Translations under genes and position numbers: made by a program
Notes under the pieces: model-generated
What the model was told of the DNA's origin: nothing
What the model saw: the letters and a program-made list of their open reading frames with translations, nothing else
Databases searched by the model: none
In this document: positions 18,832-27,734 of the stretch, piece by piece
How the letters are laid out: each line of letters starts with the position of its first letter
Position numbering within the stretch: position 1 is the first letter of the stretch
DNA from: Lunatimonas lonarensis
Lineage (GTDB): Bacteria > Bacteroidota > Bacteroidia > Cytophagales > Cyclobacteriaceae
Direction: 5' to 3'
NCBI RefSeq assembly: GCF_000390185.1
Contig: NZ_AQHR01000050.1
Span: 88,482-152,481, forward strand
Length of the DNA: 64,000 nucleotides

Positions 18832-18999
18832 TTAGGCACCAGTCGCCAATCGTCTGCCCAGAATCACTGCTGAGATAGTCATGGATGTAAGCAACAGCGC
18901 AAACAGCCTAAGGGAGATCTCATCCACGACGTAAGCGTAAATTGTGGTGAGGATGAGCAGCACAAGGATTATCAGTAGAATCAAGTCAAATTTTACCAT
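18832..18999 (-). CDS. small two-helix membrane protein (55 aa), hypothetical
   Basis: A short open frame in an otherwise empty 550-bp interval. It begins ATG at 18999 and ends TAA at 18832. The product begins MVKFDLILLIILVLLILTTI (helix 1), has a short polar loop VVDEISLR, then a second hydrophobic stretch LFALLLTSMTISAVILG and a basic end RRLATGA. The hydrophobic design and loop charge pattern look like a real membrane miniprotein, but no homologue is recognised. It could be chance. Confidence 0.4.
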   Translation of the reverse strand: MVKFDLILLIILVLLILTTIYAYVVDEISLRLFALLLTSMTISAVILGRRLATGA

Positions 19000-19171
19000 G
19001 ACAAACGAACGTTCGTAATACAGTATCTTGCGCCAAAATACGGCCGATCCGGTGAAAAAAAATTTCAGTGGCCCGTTTTTTATAGATGAAAATCGGGTTG
19101 AATTTATTTGAAACTATGATTCAAACAGTTCAATAACCCTTTTAATCACTTTTACCGGTAACATATCAACC

Positions 19172-19207
19172 AAAAAAAAGAAGCTGCTCATGAAAATGAA
19201 CAGCTTT
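19172..19207 (-). terminator. Rho-independent terminator after the 19239-19766 gene
   Basis: An 11-bp stem with one mismatch (AAGCTGTTCAT / ATGAGCAGCTT on the minus strand, 4-base loop) followed by CTTTTTTTT. It lies about 32 bp past the stop codon. Confidence 0.8.
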
Positions 19208-19238
19208 TCTTCTAACTCAAAAACAAAACCCGAAAAGA

Positions 19239-19766
19239 CTAAACCTCAACACTAGTCTCCTGCGCCACTCTGCCATCAATACTCGTACCGGGGGCAATCT
19301 CTGCATTTTTCCCCTTCTTGGTAAGGAAGAGAATACAAACCAACACACCTAGCAAAATGGCTGCGGTTTGTCTGTCTTCTCCCTCTTCAAAAATCCTAGT
19401 GCTTGTAAGCCTAACTTCAGAACCATCAACCGCCTGAACGGATTTCACTTCTACTTCCACAGATCCCTCTTTCCCGAGTCCCTTAGCTTTCTGTACCCGG
19501 ACTACTTGCCCTCTGGCAGGTGCACCACGTCTAATTACCGTTTGCCCACCAACCTTCACATCGTCTCTGACAAAAAAATCGATCGTTTGACCTACTGTCA
19601 GGTTTGCTGAAGATATCCCGCTAGAATTTTCAAGGGTAACAACTGTTCCTGCCGGAATTTTGACAGTTTCATAACTTCTGGGGATAAATGACATATTCAG
19701 AATTGAAAATGCCAAGAAGAAGCAAACAACTTTAATTCCCTGATTGTTTTTTAAATTTTTAATCAT
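19239..19766 (-). CDS. hypothetical exported/membrane protein
   Basis: 175 residues. An N-terminal hydrophobic segment (VVCFFLAFSILNMSF) acts as signal or anchor. A beta-rich central domain follows (KIPAGTVVTLENSSG, VTVGQTIDFFVRDDV-like repeats, RRGAPARGQVVRVQKAKGLGKEGSVEVEV), then a second hydrophobic helix (AAILLGVLVCILFL) and a basic/polar tail. The central segment resembles domains that set a basal value and then scale it, seen in many Bacteroidota secreted proteins of unknown function. It lies 24 bp from the end of the YidD-TPR gene and on the same strand, so the two probably form an operon. Confidence 0.65.
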   Translation of the reverse strand: MIKNLKNNQGIKVVCFFLAFSILNMSFIPRSYETVKIPAGTVVTLENSSGISSANLTVGQTIDFFVRDDVKVGGQTVIRRGAPARGQVVRVQKAKGLGKEGSVEVEVKSVQAVDGSEVRLTSTRIFEEGEDRQTAAILLGVLVCILFLTKKGKNAEIAPGTSIDGRVAQETSVEV

Positions 19767-19790
19767 TTTGTTTTAAAATTTAGATGGTAA

Positions 19791-20912
19791 CTAATTAAAA
19801 GAATATTTCATTTTTGATTTTAAATTATTTTTCTTGAATTCATTTTTTCTTTTGGCTGCTTTTACACCACCTGAAATGGAGCCACTGTAAAAAGTGAGAG
19901 CGAATATACCTGACAGGACTCCAACCCCCTTATTGCCAACATCAAAACTTGTATAGGCTGCGTAGCCGAGCAAACCAGTAAGAATAGCCGCAGAAAAACC
20001 TGTCACTGTATGTCCCGAATACAAATAGCCTCCCCCTGGAAAAACACCTAATAACCCGGCAACTGCTGGCCTTAAAAAGCTCAAATCAGCCAATTCATTG
20101 ATGATTTGAGTATTATAACGCACATAATCAGCATAGGCGTAATCAGCAGTGATATTGCCATACGATCTCAACGCCGCATTATAATCATCGGCATATGCAT
20201 GAGCAAGCCCGCTAAACTCATCTGCCTTTTGAAATTCACCATCTGGCCATGCTGAAATGACATCGACAGCCTTTTCAAACTGGCCTAGCTTAAACCAAGC
20301 CTCTGCCACCTTAATATTCAAAAACGGATCTCCCTTCAGCTCCCCGGGAAGATAATTGGCATGATGAAAAATAACCTTCTCATATTCCGCCAAACCGAAC
20401 AATGCTCTGTAATGGTTAATCTCCAGAAGCCTCCTGCTATTGAAATCCCCACTTATAAGAATCCGATGGTATTCGTAAATGGCTTCCTGAAAATATCCCT
20501 CATCAATCAATTGCCCCAAAAGCATCAACGAAACATCGGGCACAGTGTCCTTAACAGAAAAAAGCCTCTCGGGCTTAACCAAAAGCTCCTCCATTTCATA
20601 TCCTGAGACTACGGAATCCAGCAATTTAAACTCCCCATTCATCATCACACCAGGGTAGTAGGAATGCTCATGCCCACACCTTAAAAGCCTATCTGAGGTC
20701 AAAGCCAAAGCCTTAAAAACTCCATGGCTCTTAAAAGCAGACATAGCGTAATTAGAACAACTTGGATGCATTGGGCACTTTGTAGGCCGAATATCGCTGA
20801 TATAATTTTGGTAAATAGCATAAACATTGCCCACACTTTCAGTCTGTGCGAAAGCATCAACAAAAAAAACTCTACTCATAGAGAAAAGGAAAAAAACTAA
20901 TGCCCCTCTCAT
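19791..20912 (-). CDS. YidD-like domain fused to TPR region and C-terminal membrane helices
   Basis: 373 residues. After an N-terminal signal (ending near FAQ) comes a segment matching YidD, the membrane protein insertion efficiency factor: YQNYISDIRPTKCPMHPSCSNYAMSAFKSHG followed by DRLLRCG, with the conserved PSCS-Y block and spaced cysteines (about 33-80). The middle (about 120-270) is helical, with TPR-like spacing (AEYEKVIFHHANYLPGE, VAEAWFKLGQFEKAVDVI). The end has two hydrophobic glycine-rich helices (FPGGGYLYSGH..., GVLSGIFALTFYSG). Ordinary YidD proteins are about 70-110 residues. The long fusion and signal peptide suggest a periplasm-facing role different from classical YidD. Confidence 0.7.
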   Translation of the reverse strand: MRGALVFFLFSMSRVFFVDAFAQTESVGNVYAIYQNYISDIRPTKCPMHPSCSNYAMSAFKSHGVFKALALTSDRLLRCGHEHSYYPGVMMNGEFKLLDSVVSGYEMEELLVKPERLFSVKDTVPDVSLMLLGQLIDEGYFQEAIYEYHRILISGDFNSRRLLEINHYRALFGLAEYEKVIFHHANYLPGELKGDPFLNIKVAEAWFKLGQFEKAVDVISAWPDGEFQKADEFSGLAHAYADDYNAALRSYGNITADYAYADYVRYNTQIINELADLSFLRPAVAGLLGVFPGGGYLYSGHTVTGFSAAILTGLLGYAAYTSFDVGNKGVGVLSGIFALTFYSGSISGGVKAAKRKNEFKKNNLKSKMKYSFN

Positions 20913-21092
20913 TTCTTTTGATAAATTAAACCTAAAACAATTTTTTTATAAAGCCTGAAAAACAATACTTAGACACAAATGTATGAAGTATTCCTACTAA
21001 ATCAAGCAACCTATTTTATTAATTTACATTTTTCAAAAAACAAATATCTCTAACGCCATTAGTCCGACGGGAAAAATTCAATCAAATTAATA

Positions 21093-24000
21093 TCACTTAA
21101 AATCCCTGGAAGGGAAAAGTTCTCCCTGCACGGGTTTGCCCAGCGTAGCCGGCGGTTTGGCACCCGCCTTAGCAGAGCCGGCACGCACCGGCTTTTCCAC
21201 CGAACCGATATTGCGTGCATCGGGATCTACCCGCAACAGGCTGTTCAGGTTGTGGCAGGAGCGCACCACCACGTGGATCACCTCCCCTTCTATCTGCACC
21301 TTGCCCGCCACCATCAGCAGCTTGGACTGCAGGATCACCGGGCGATACTGCTCAAAGGTCTTGGCCCACACCACCAGATTGGCAAAGCCCGTCTCATCCT
21401 CTATGGTCACAAAAAGCACCCCTTTGGCCGTCCCGGGGCGTTGCCGCACGGTAATCAGCCCACAGACCTTCACGAAAGCCCCATCCTTCAACTTGCCCAA
21501 GAGGCCCGTGGGAATCACCCGTAACTGGTCCAGCTTTTCACGCACAAAGCTGACCGGATGCGCCTTGAGCGAAAGCGTGGTGGCCGCATAGTCGCGCATC
21601 ACATGCTCCATGGGGGACACCTCTGGCAGGGCGATCATTCTTTCCTCCGGGGTCTCCAGCACCTGCCCCTCAAACACCCCCACCGGTCTGCCCTGCAGGG
21701 CCAGCACATCCCACAGCGCCTGCCTGCGGTGCAGCCCCATAGAGCGGAACGCATCCGCATCTGCCAAACGCTCCAAGGCACCCTTGGGCACTCCCACATG
21801 GATCAGCTCGGTGACGTGGGCATAGGGCCTTGTCCGATGGGCTACCAACCGCTCCATATCTTCCTGCTGCAACCCCTTTACATGCCGAAAACCCAACCTG
21901 ATGGCAAAGTACTTTCCTTGCCTTTCCTCAAACACATTATCCCACAGGGAGCGGTTCACGTCCACAGCCCGCACCTCCACCCCGTGCTTGCGGGCATCCG
22001 TCACGATCTGGGCCGGCCGGTAAAACCCCATGGGCTGACTGTTGAGCAAGGCCGCCGCAAACACATCCGGGTAATGGTATTTGAGCCAACAGGATATGTA
22101 GACCAGCAGTGCAAAACTGGCCGCATGGCTCTCGGGAAAACCATAACTGCCAAACCCCTCCAACTGCCGAAACACCCGCTTGGCAAACTCCTCCTCGTAC
22201 CCGCGGGCCACCATGCCTCCCACCAGCTTTTTCTCGTATTGGCTCACCAGCCCGTGGGCCTTGAACGTCGCCATGCTACGGCGCAGCCCGTCTGCCTCGG
22301 CAGGGGTAAAGCCCGCCGCCACGATGGCAATCTCCATGGCCTGCTCCTGAAACAGCGGCACGCCAAGCGTCCGGCCCAGTATCTCTTCCAACTCTTTGGA
22401 GGGATACTCCACCGGTACTTCACCCCGCCTCCTCTTCAGATAGGGGTGCACCATATCCCCCTGTATGGGGCCCGGCCGCACGATCGCCACCTCAATCACC
22501 AAGTCGTAAAAGGTTCGGGGCTGTAGCCTTGGCAGCATGGACATCTGGGCGCGGCTTTCTATCTGAAACACCCCCAGGGTGTCCGCATGGCTGATCATCT
22601 CGTAGACTTCGGGGTCGTCCTGGGGAATGTTGGCCAGCGTAAGCTCCCTCCCATAATGATCCCTCACCAGGTCAAAGGCCTTTCGGATGCAGGTAAGCAT
22701 CCCCAGTGCCAGCACGTCCACCTTCAAAAAGCCCAACGCATCGATATCATCCTTGTCCCATTCGATGCAGGTACGGTTGGCCATACGGGCATGGAGCACC
22801 GGACACAGCCTGGCCAGCTTGTCCCGCGTGATCACAAACCCACCCGTATGCTGCCCCAACTGACGGGGAAAACCCATGTATTGCCGGGTAAGCGCCAGCG
22901 TCTTCCGCAAGTGGGTATCTCGGGGATCAAACCCCTGTGAGGAAACTTTTTCGCCTTGCAGCCACTCCTCCGTAAGCTCATGCCCCGACTTGGCGAGCCG
23001 ATCCACCGTATCCAGCGACATGCCCATGGCCTTGCCCACATCCCGCACGGCACCCTTCCAGTGCACCTGGGTGACAGTAGCCACGATGCCCGCCCGGTCA
23101 CGCCCGTATTTTTCATAGATATATTGCATCACCTCCTCCCGCCGCTCGTGCTCAAAGTCCACATCGATGTCCGGGGGTTCGTTGCGGGCATCGGACATAA
23201 ACCGGGCAAAGAGCAGCTTAAATTTGGAAGGATCCACCGAGGTAATGCCCAGGCAATAGCAGACCACCGAATTGGCAGCCGAACCCCTTCCCTGACAGAG
23301 TATACCCCGATCCCGGGCAAAACGCACCAAATCGTACACGGTAAGAAAGTACGACGCATATTCTTTCCGAGCGATAAAGTCCAGTTCATAGACAACGTTC
23401 TCCCGGATACTTTCCGGAAGCTGTCCCCCAAAGGCCCTCTTGGCCCCTTCCCAGGTCAGCAGCTCCAGTTCCTCCTGTGGACTGCGCCCTTCGCTGGTGA
23501 TCTCCTCGGGATACTGATATTTCAATTGATCCAGGGAAAAAACACAGGATTCGGCTATCTCCAGGGTGCGCCGCAGGGCAGCCGGATAGTCCCGAAACAG
23601 CCGGAACATCTCCTCCCCGGGCTTGAGGTAGCGTTCGGCATTGGGGTGCAGGCGAAAGCCCGCACTTTGTATCGTGCACTTTTCCCGAATGCAGGTAAGC
23701 ACATCCTGCAGGGCCCGCCTACCCGGCGCATGGTAATGCACATCGTTTACGGCCACCAGCGGTATACCCAAACGTTGCTCCGCAAGAAGCAGCCTATGCA
23801 TGCGCTTGTGGTCTCTGCCCCCGTAATAAAAAGCTGCGCCAAGGGAAAGCCGATTGCCCAAAGCCTCCTTGTATGCTTCCAATGCGGCATAAAAATCCGG
23901 GGAAAAATCCAGCTCCGCATTCAGCTCTGCCGGCGGCACGGCAACAAACAGGATCCCCTCCGCATATTCATAGACATCCGCGCGGTACAGGTGGCACACC

Positions 24001-24314
24001 CCCTTCTCTGCCCGCAGGTTGCCCACCGTAAGCAGTGAGGAAAGGCGACCGTAGGCCTCCTGATCCGTAGGATAGGCCAACAGGCTGGGGCCGTCCAGCA
24101 GATCCAGCCTGCAGGCGGGGATAAAACGCAGGCCGGACTCCTTGGCTGCGGCATGGGCACGGACGATTCCCGCCAGCGTATTGCGGTCGGTCACCGCCAC
24201 CCCGCCATACCCCAGTTGCTTGGCCCGCCACACCATCTCCTCGGGATGGGAGCCTCCCCGCAAAAAGGAAAAGTTTGTCGTTACCTGTAGTTCTATATAA
24301 TCTTGTCCGCGCAT
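21093..24314 (-). CDS. dnaE2: error-prone DNA polymerase III alpha subunit DnaE2/ImuC
   Basis: 1073 residues, the usual length of DnaE2. It has an N-terminal PHP domain (LQVTTNFSFLRGGSHPEEMV, AVTDRNTLAGIVRAH), the polymerase active-site block PDIDVDFEHERREEV around residue 380-390, LGVFQIESRAQMSMLPRL and GFPESHAASFALLVY. The C-terminal OB-fold (GLITVRQRPGTAKGVLFVTIEDE) is also present. This is the translesion polymerase of the ImuA-ImuB-DnaE2 mutasome; ImuB links it to the beta clamp. It lies 37 bp downstream of imuB in the same operon. Confidence 0.97.
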   Translation of the reverse strand: MRGQDYIELQVTTNFSFLRGGSHPEEMVWRAKQLGYGGVAVTDRNTLAGIVRAHAAAKESGLRFIPACRLDLLDGPSLLAYPTDQEAYGRLSSLLTVGNLRAEKGVCHLYRADVYEYAEGILFVAVPPAELNAELDFSPDFYAALEAYKEALGNRLSLGAAFYYGGRDHKRMHRLLLAEQRLGIPLVAVNDVHYHAPGRRALQDVLTCIREKCTIQSAGFRLHPNAERYLKPGEEMFRLFRDYPAALRRTLEIAESCVFSLDQLKYQYPEEITSEGRSPQEELELLTWEGAKRAFGGQLPESIRENVVYELDFIARKEYASYFLTVYDLVRFARDRGILCQGRGSAANSVVCYCLGITSVDPSKFKLLFARFMSDARNEPPDIDVDFEHERREEVMQYIYEKYGRDRAGIVATVTQVHWKGAVRDVGKAMGMSLDTVDRLAKSGHELTEEWLQGEKVSSQGFDPRDTHLRKTLALTRQYMGFPRQLGQHTGGFVITRDKLARLCPVLHARMANRTCIEWDKDDIDALGFLKVDVLALGMLTCIRKAFDLVRDHYGRELTLANIPQDDPEVYEMISHADTLGVFQIESRAQMSMLPRLQPRTFYDLVIEVAIVRPGPIQGDMVHPYLKRRRGEVPVEYPSKELEEILGRTLGVPLFQEQAMEIAIVAAGFTPAEADGLRRSMATFKAHGLVSQYEKKLVGGMVARGYEEEFAKRVFRQLEGFGSYGFPESHAASFALLVYISCWLKYHYPDVFAAALLNSQPMGFYRPAQIVTDARKHGVEVRAVDVNRSLWDNVFEERQGKYFAIRLGFRHVKGLQQEDMERLVAHRTRPYAHVTELIHVGVPKGALERLADADAFRSMGLHRRQALWDVLALQGRPVGVFEGQVLETPEERMIALPEVSPMEHVMRDYAATTLSLKAHPVSFVREKLDQLRVIPTGLLGKLKDGAFVKVCGLITVRQRPGTAKGVLFVTIEDETGFANLVVWAKTFEQYRPVILQSKLLMVAGKVQIEGEVIHVVVRSCHNLNSLLRVDPDARNIGSVEKPVRAGSAKAGAKPPATLGKPVQGELFPSRDFK

Positions 24315-24351
24315 TACCGTTGGTCTGTCTTGTTCAAAACCGGCCGTCTAC

Positions 24352-25845
24352 CTATGGGAAAAAGCCGTGCAAAAACCACCTAGGCTCCCCATTGCCATAC
24401 AGCCCCAGCCGAAAGAGCCAATACCTGGCCCCCGAGGGATCCTCCACACAGTAGTAATCGCGGGGAGGGCCGGTCTGCAGCCACCATTCCTGCTCTATGC
24501 GCTCAGGTCCGTCGGCTTTGGCCACCTGAATGATCTTGCCCTGATGCCTGAAATGCACCGGAGGGTAATCGGGCAGGGGCACCATCACCTCGATGGGCTC
24601 CGGTTTAGGCAGCACATGCAGGGGACGGGGCGCGTCGGGCCAAGCGGTGTCGGACTGCTCGTCCAATGACTCCGCAGGACGGATGGAACGCTCGGGCCAG
24701 TGGTGCTCTTGGGGCAGGTAACGGTGTATGTGTCCAGCCCCCACCTTGGCCTCCACCCGGTCCAGCAGCTCGGCCACGGCAGCAGGATCTCCGGAGCGGT
24801 GCCACAGCTGCTCTTGCGGGCTGTGCACTTTTTCCACCAACAGCCCCTCCAGGGTAAAAAGCTCTATGCCCATCGCCGGCTCAAAGCTGGGGATCTTCAG
24901 CACAAACAAGCGGAACAGGTGCTCCGGGTTATGGGAAGCCCTACCCGTGCCTATGCTGATCTGCACCGTTTTCCCGTCCACTCGCAGCCCACTGAACACC
25001 GCCTTGCGCAGGCCCCTTCCCTCCCGGGAAAGACGCTGGCATAACCTATCCAGTAAATGTTGTAGAGCTATCTCTATCCCCTTTCGCGTGCTGATGGGCT
25101 CCAGGCAGGGCAGTTGCTCCTCATACGGAACCCGGGGCTGCACCGGCGTAAAGGGCTCCTGCTCCGTGCCCAGCGCCTGCCCCAGCCGCCGCAACAGGCC
25201 CTCCCCAAAACGCCGCCGCAGGGTAGGCAGGGGCATATCGATAAACTGTCGGATCTGGCGAAACCCGAGCTTCTGTAGCCCTTCCAGCACAGGGGCTTCC
25301 AAACGCAGCGCACTGGGCGGCAAAGACAGCAAGGCCTCCCGCTGCCCTCCGGCACCGACAATGCACCCATCTTCCTCCCCGTAGCGCGCCAGTGCCCAGG
25401 CTGCACCGATGGTATCTGCTATGGCCGCACGCACGCGGTAGCCCTTGGCCCCCAACTCAGCCAGCACCGCCTTCAGGTAGGGCCGCTCCCCGCCCCAGAG
25501 GTGCGGACAACCCGAAATATCCAGCACCAAGCCGGACGGGGGATCCGGAGCCGCATAAGGCGTATAGCGCAGGCTCCATTCCGCCAAGCGATACAGCAGC
25601 TTATCTCCCCAGCCAGGCTTCTCAGCCAAAACCTCCAAGGTGGGATAGATAGCACGGGCGTCTGCCACGGCCGTACCGGGATGGACACCAAGTGCCAAGG
25701 CTTCTCTACTGGCCGCCCGCACCACCGTCCTCCCCCGCTCGGGAGCTGCCAACACAAAGGCCTTTCCCTTCAGCTCGGGCCTGCGTATCGCCAGCCGGTC
25801 GGTGGTCAAGTGGCAAAACCACAGGGACAGAAAACGCCTAGGCAT
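24352..25845 (-). CDS. imuB: Y-family polymerase-like protein ImuB
   Basis: About 497 residues from MPRRFLSLWFCHLTTDRL at 25845; the frame extends upstream but that part overlaps imuA. It has the Y-family fold (LVLDISGCPHLWGGE, palm-like region; little-finger region around 250-370) but belongs to the ImuB group, which lacks polymerase activity and acts as the hub binding the beta clamp, ImuA and DnaE2. The C-terminal part (IIQVAKADGPERIEQEWW, DYYCVEDPSGARYWLFR) is the ImuB-specific tail. Its start overlaps the imuA stop by 8 bp (ATGCCTAG). Confidence 0.95.
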   Translation of the reverse strand: MPRRFLSLWFCHLTTDRLAIRRPELKGKAFVLAAPERGRTVVRAASREALALGVHPGTAVADARAIYPTLEVLAEKPGWGDKLLYRLAEWSLRYTPYAAPDPPSGLVLDISGCPHLWGGERPYLKAVLAELGAKGYRVRAAIADTIGAAWALARYGEEDGCIVGAGGQREALLSLPPSALRLEAPVLEGLQKLGFRQIRQFIDMPLPTLRRRFGEGLLRRLGQALGTEQEPFTPVQPRVPYEEQLPCLEPISTRKGIEIALQHLLDRLCQRLSREGRGLRKAVFSGLRVDGKTVQISIGTGRASHNPEHLFRLFVLKIPSFEPAMGIELFTLEGLLVEKVHSPQEQLWHRSGDPAAVAELLDRVEAKVGAGHIHRYLPQEHHWPERSIRPAESLDEQSDTAWPDAPRPLHVLPKPEPIEVMVPLPDYPPVHFRHQGKIIQVAKADGPERIEQEWWLQTGPPRDYYCVEDPSGARYWLFRLGLYGNGEPRWFLHGFFP

Positions 25846-26584
25846 AGCGGCGCCCCTCCTGTGCGCGCTGCGGGAATACTTCTTTCCTGGACAAGGAACG
25901 AAACTCCGGTCCCCTCCACGCCAACTCCCAAGTCCCGGGCCTGCCATTCCGTACCTTCAGCAAGTCTACCCGCCAGGTAGGGAAACCCACTCCGGGCATT
26001 CCCTCCTCCACCTGACTGGGAAGGGGAGCCACCTTCCAGCGGGTAGTGCAGGCGGTGGCGTGCAGGCTTCGGGGCTGATGGCGGTGCAGAAAGCCCGTGA
26101 CCCGGCTGCGCTCCACGGCCAGTTGCAGGCGTTGGGAATCGGCAAAGCTCAGCTCCCGGAGTTCTCCCACCACCGCCGCCAGTGCGTCGCATTTCAGGGC
26201 CTGCTCCAGCGTCCAGAGCACCTCCTTTTCGGAGGACAGATCCACAAACACCACCCGATCCGGATCCAGGCCAAACAGCCGCATGCCGGGTGGAAACACC
26301 CGCCGTCGGTTGCCTATCCAGAGGCAGAAGCCCCCTTTGCGGAGCAGCATGCCCAGCAGGGAGGTGATAAATCCCTGGGTGGCTGCCGCCTCGGGAGCAG
26401 TGGTACTGACAAACTCGTGGTTGGCGGCAAGGGGAAACACATGTCCCGGAAAGGCGGCCTGCATGGGACCAAGCGCCAGGGCCGCATTCCCGCGCTGGGC
26501 TTCCCGGGGCAGGGAACCCTCCAGTGCCATGACTTCCTGCCGCAACTGCCGCAGTCGTTCTATTTTCTCACATACCTGTGCCAT
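25838..26584 (-). CDS. imuA: ImuA (SulA/RecA-like mutasome protein)
   Basis: About 248 residues from MAQVCEKIERL at 26584; the in-frame TTG two codons upstream is less likely. The sequence shows the RecA/SulA-like core typical of ImuA: LGPMQAAFPGHVFPLAANHEFVSTT, GFITSLLGMLLRKGGFCLWIGNRRRVFPPG, DRVVFVDLSSEKEVLWTLEQAL and LRELSFADSQRLQLAVERSRVTGFLHR. It leads the imuA-imuB-dnaE2 operon, a DNA-damage-inducible mutagenesis unit elsewhere. A palindrome just upstream (26602-26618) may be its operator. Confidence 0.92.
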   Translation of the reverse strand: MAQVCEKIERLRQLRQEVMALEGSLPREAQRGNAALALGPMQAAFPGHVFPLAANHEFVSTTAPEAAATQGFITSLLGMLLRKGGFCLWIGNRRRVFPPGMRLFGLDPDRVVFVDLSSEKEVLWTLEQALKCDALAAVVGELRELSFADSQRLQLAVERSRVTGFLHRHQPRSLHATACTTRWKVAPLPSQVEEGMPGVGFPTWRVDLLKVRNGRPGTWELAWRGPEFRSLSRKEVFPQRAQEGRRYA

Positions 26585-26601
26585 ACCCAAAACCTTTCTA
26601 T

Positions 26602-26618
26602 TGACACGTTTTATGTCA
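26602..26618. promoter_or_regulatory. candidate operator in front of imuA
   Basis: A 17-bp imperfect palindrome, TGACA-cgtttta-TGTCA, located 18-34 bp upstream of the imuA start. Symmetric 5-bp arms with a 7-bp A/T-rich spacer fit an SOS-type repressor site (LexA or LexA-like). The site is a guess from position and symmetry only. Confidence 0.4.
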
Positions 26619-26795
26619 TTTTACTGACTATAATAATATCATAAACTAGGCAGAATTGCAAAAGGTTTTTTGGGAGAAAGTAGGGGGAAGTTTGCGGTAA
26701 GCACAGAAGGATTCCATGCAGAGGCACTGTAAATCAATACTCTAAGGTAAAAAATCCAAGGGGATTTTTAGACCACTGTCCCGGACCAACTTGTG

Positions 26796-26985
26796 CTATC
26801 CGGTGGCTGCGGGTGAGGTGCTGGAGATAGGAAAATTCCACGCCTACACCAGTCGCCAAATCCCCGAAACCGACCCACAGCAGCTCGTACAGGCCGTAAG
26901 GGACATGCAGCAGGTGGTCAGTGGATGGAAGGAGGGGTCTATTTGAAATTCATCATTCGAAGGAAATTTGCATTATGAATCCTAA
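26796..26985 (+). repeat. direct repeat copy 1, carrying a gene fragment
   Basis: About 190 bp that recurs at 28261-28456 with roughly 90% identity. It contains the end of an unrecognised protein frame (reads AAGEVLEIGKFHAYTSRQI ... MQQVVSGWKEGSI, stop at 26944) followed by a shared noncoding tail ending TGCATTATGAATCCTAA. Copy 1 lacks about 6 bp present in copy 2 (the KP of IPKPETD). It has no start codon, so it is a relic. Confidence 0.75.
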
Positions 26986-27033
26986 TTCAATAAAAAATTC
27001 CGAAATTGAAATCGTATGGCCTGGACAGGTTAA

Positions 27034-27162
27034 CAATTGACTCAAGCGATACTAACGAAAACATTTCGGGGGGAGTTGGTAAGTCAAGAGATTAAAGAGT
27101 ATGGGGTGGAGATTGAGGGGTTGATGGGGGCGGAGGGGAAAGAGGGATATGGAATCGAGTAA
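27034..27162 (+). pseudogene. relic of the C-terminus of a type I specificity subunit (hsdS)
   Basis: A 42-codon open stretch after a stop, with no start codon. It reads QAILTKTFRGELVSQEIKEY, which matches the C-terminal end of many HsdS proteins (I-L-x-K-A-F-x-G-E-L-V). It is on the plus strand, opposite to the intact RM operon, and is separate from the complete hsdS at 33074-34339. It indicates an earlier RM locus or recombination here. Confidence 0.55.
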
Positions 27163-27296
27163 ATTATTTAAACGGTTTGTGAAAAATTAACCTATTGCTT
27201 AATTTTGATGTGAAAGAAGTCTCAAAAACTTACAGCAGCAGAAAAAAGTATTATCAGAAGAGTTGCGCAATACGAATACGATTTAACCCAAACATC

Positions 27297-27734
27297 ATGA
27301 CGAACTCAATCAAAAAAGAATGGGACGCACTTTTTAACACCATGTCCCAAGAAGACCTTGTTTCTTCCAAGGCTGATGTATTGGCCATGCAATTTTTGGG
27401 ATTAGTAGACCAGAAAATGGAGCAAGATAATATCAGCAAGAAGGAGCTTGCCCAGAAAGTTGGAACTTCGGCGTCCTTCATCACTCAGCTGTTCAGAGGC
27501 GATAGAAAACCAAACTGGAATATACTGGCCAAAATGTCCATAGAGCTGGGAATAGAGTTTAAGGTAATGACTGAGGAGATGATTCAAGAAAGAGTTACTG
27601 AGGAATTGATGGAATACCATAAGCGCTGGTCCAAAACCCAAGAGTACCTTAAATTAAAAAATCAAGTCACCAATCCTCAAACCGTAATGGCTGTTAGCCC
27701 TATGGCGGAGGATGATTATGCTATGGCAGGATGA
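27297..27734 (+). CDS. XRE-family HTH regulator paired with SecB-like protein
   Basis: 145 residues from MTNSIKKEWDALF at 27297; the frame is open further upstream but the added residues look noncoding. An N-terminal helical part is followed by an XRE helix-turn-helix (about 50-110: KMEQDNISKKELAQKVGTSASFITQLFRGDRKPNWNILAKMS). The C-terminus is short and polar. Its stop overlaps the start of the next gene by 4 bp (ATGA). The pair resembles the antitoxin plus chaperone part of toxin-antitoxin-chaperone (TAC) modules, but no HigB-type toxin gene is adjacent. Confidence 0.85.
   Translation: MTNSIKKEWDALFNTMSQEDLVSSKADVLAMQFLGLVDQKMEQDNISKKELAQKVGTSASFITQLFRGDRKPNWNILAKMSIELGIEFKVMTEEMIQERVTEELMEYHKRWSKTQEYLKLKNQVTNPQTVMAVSPMAEDDYAMAG

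Noticed and set aside
22956..24038. Plus-strand 360-residue frame
   Set aside because: Antisense shadow of dnaE2, whose motifs are clear on the minus strand; Pro/His-rich translation typical of shadow frames.
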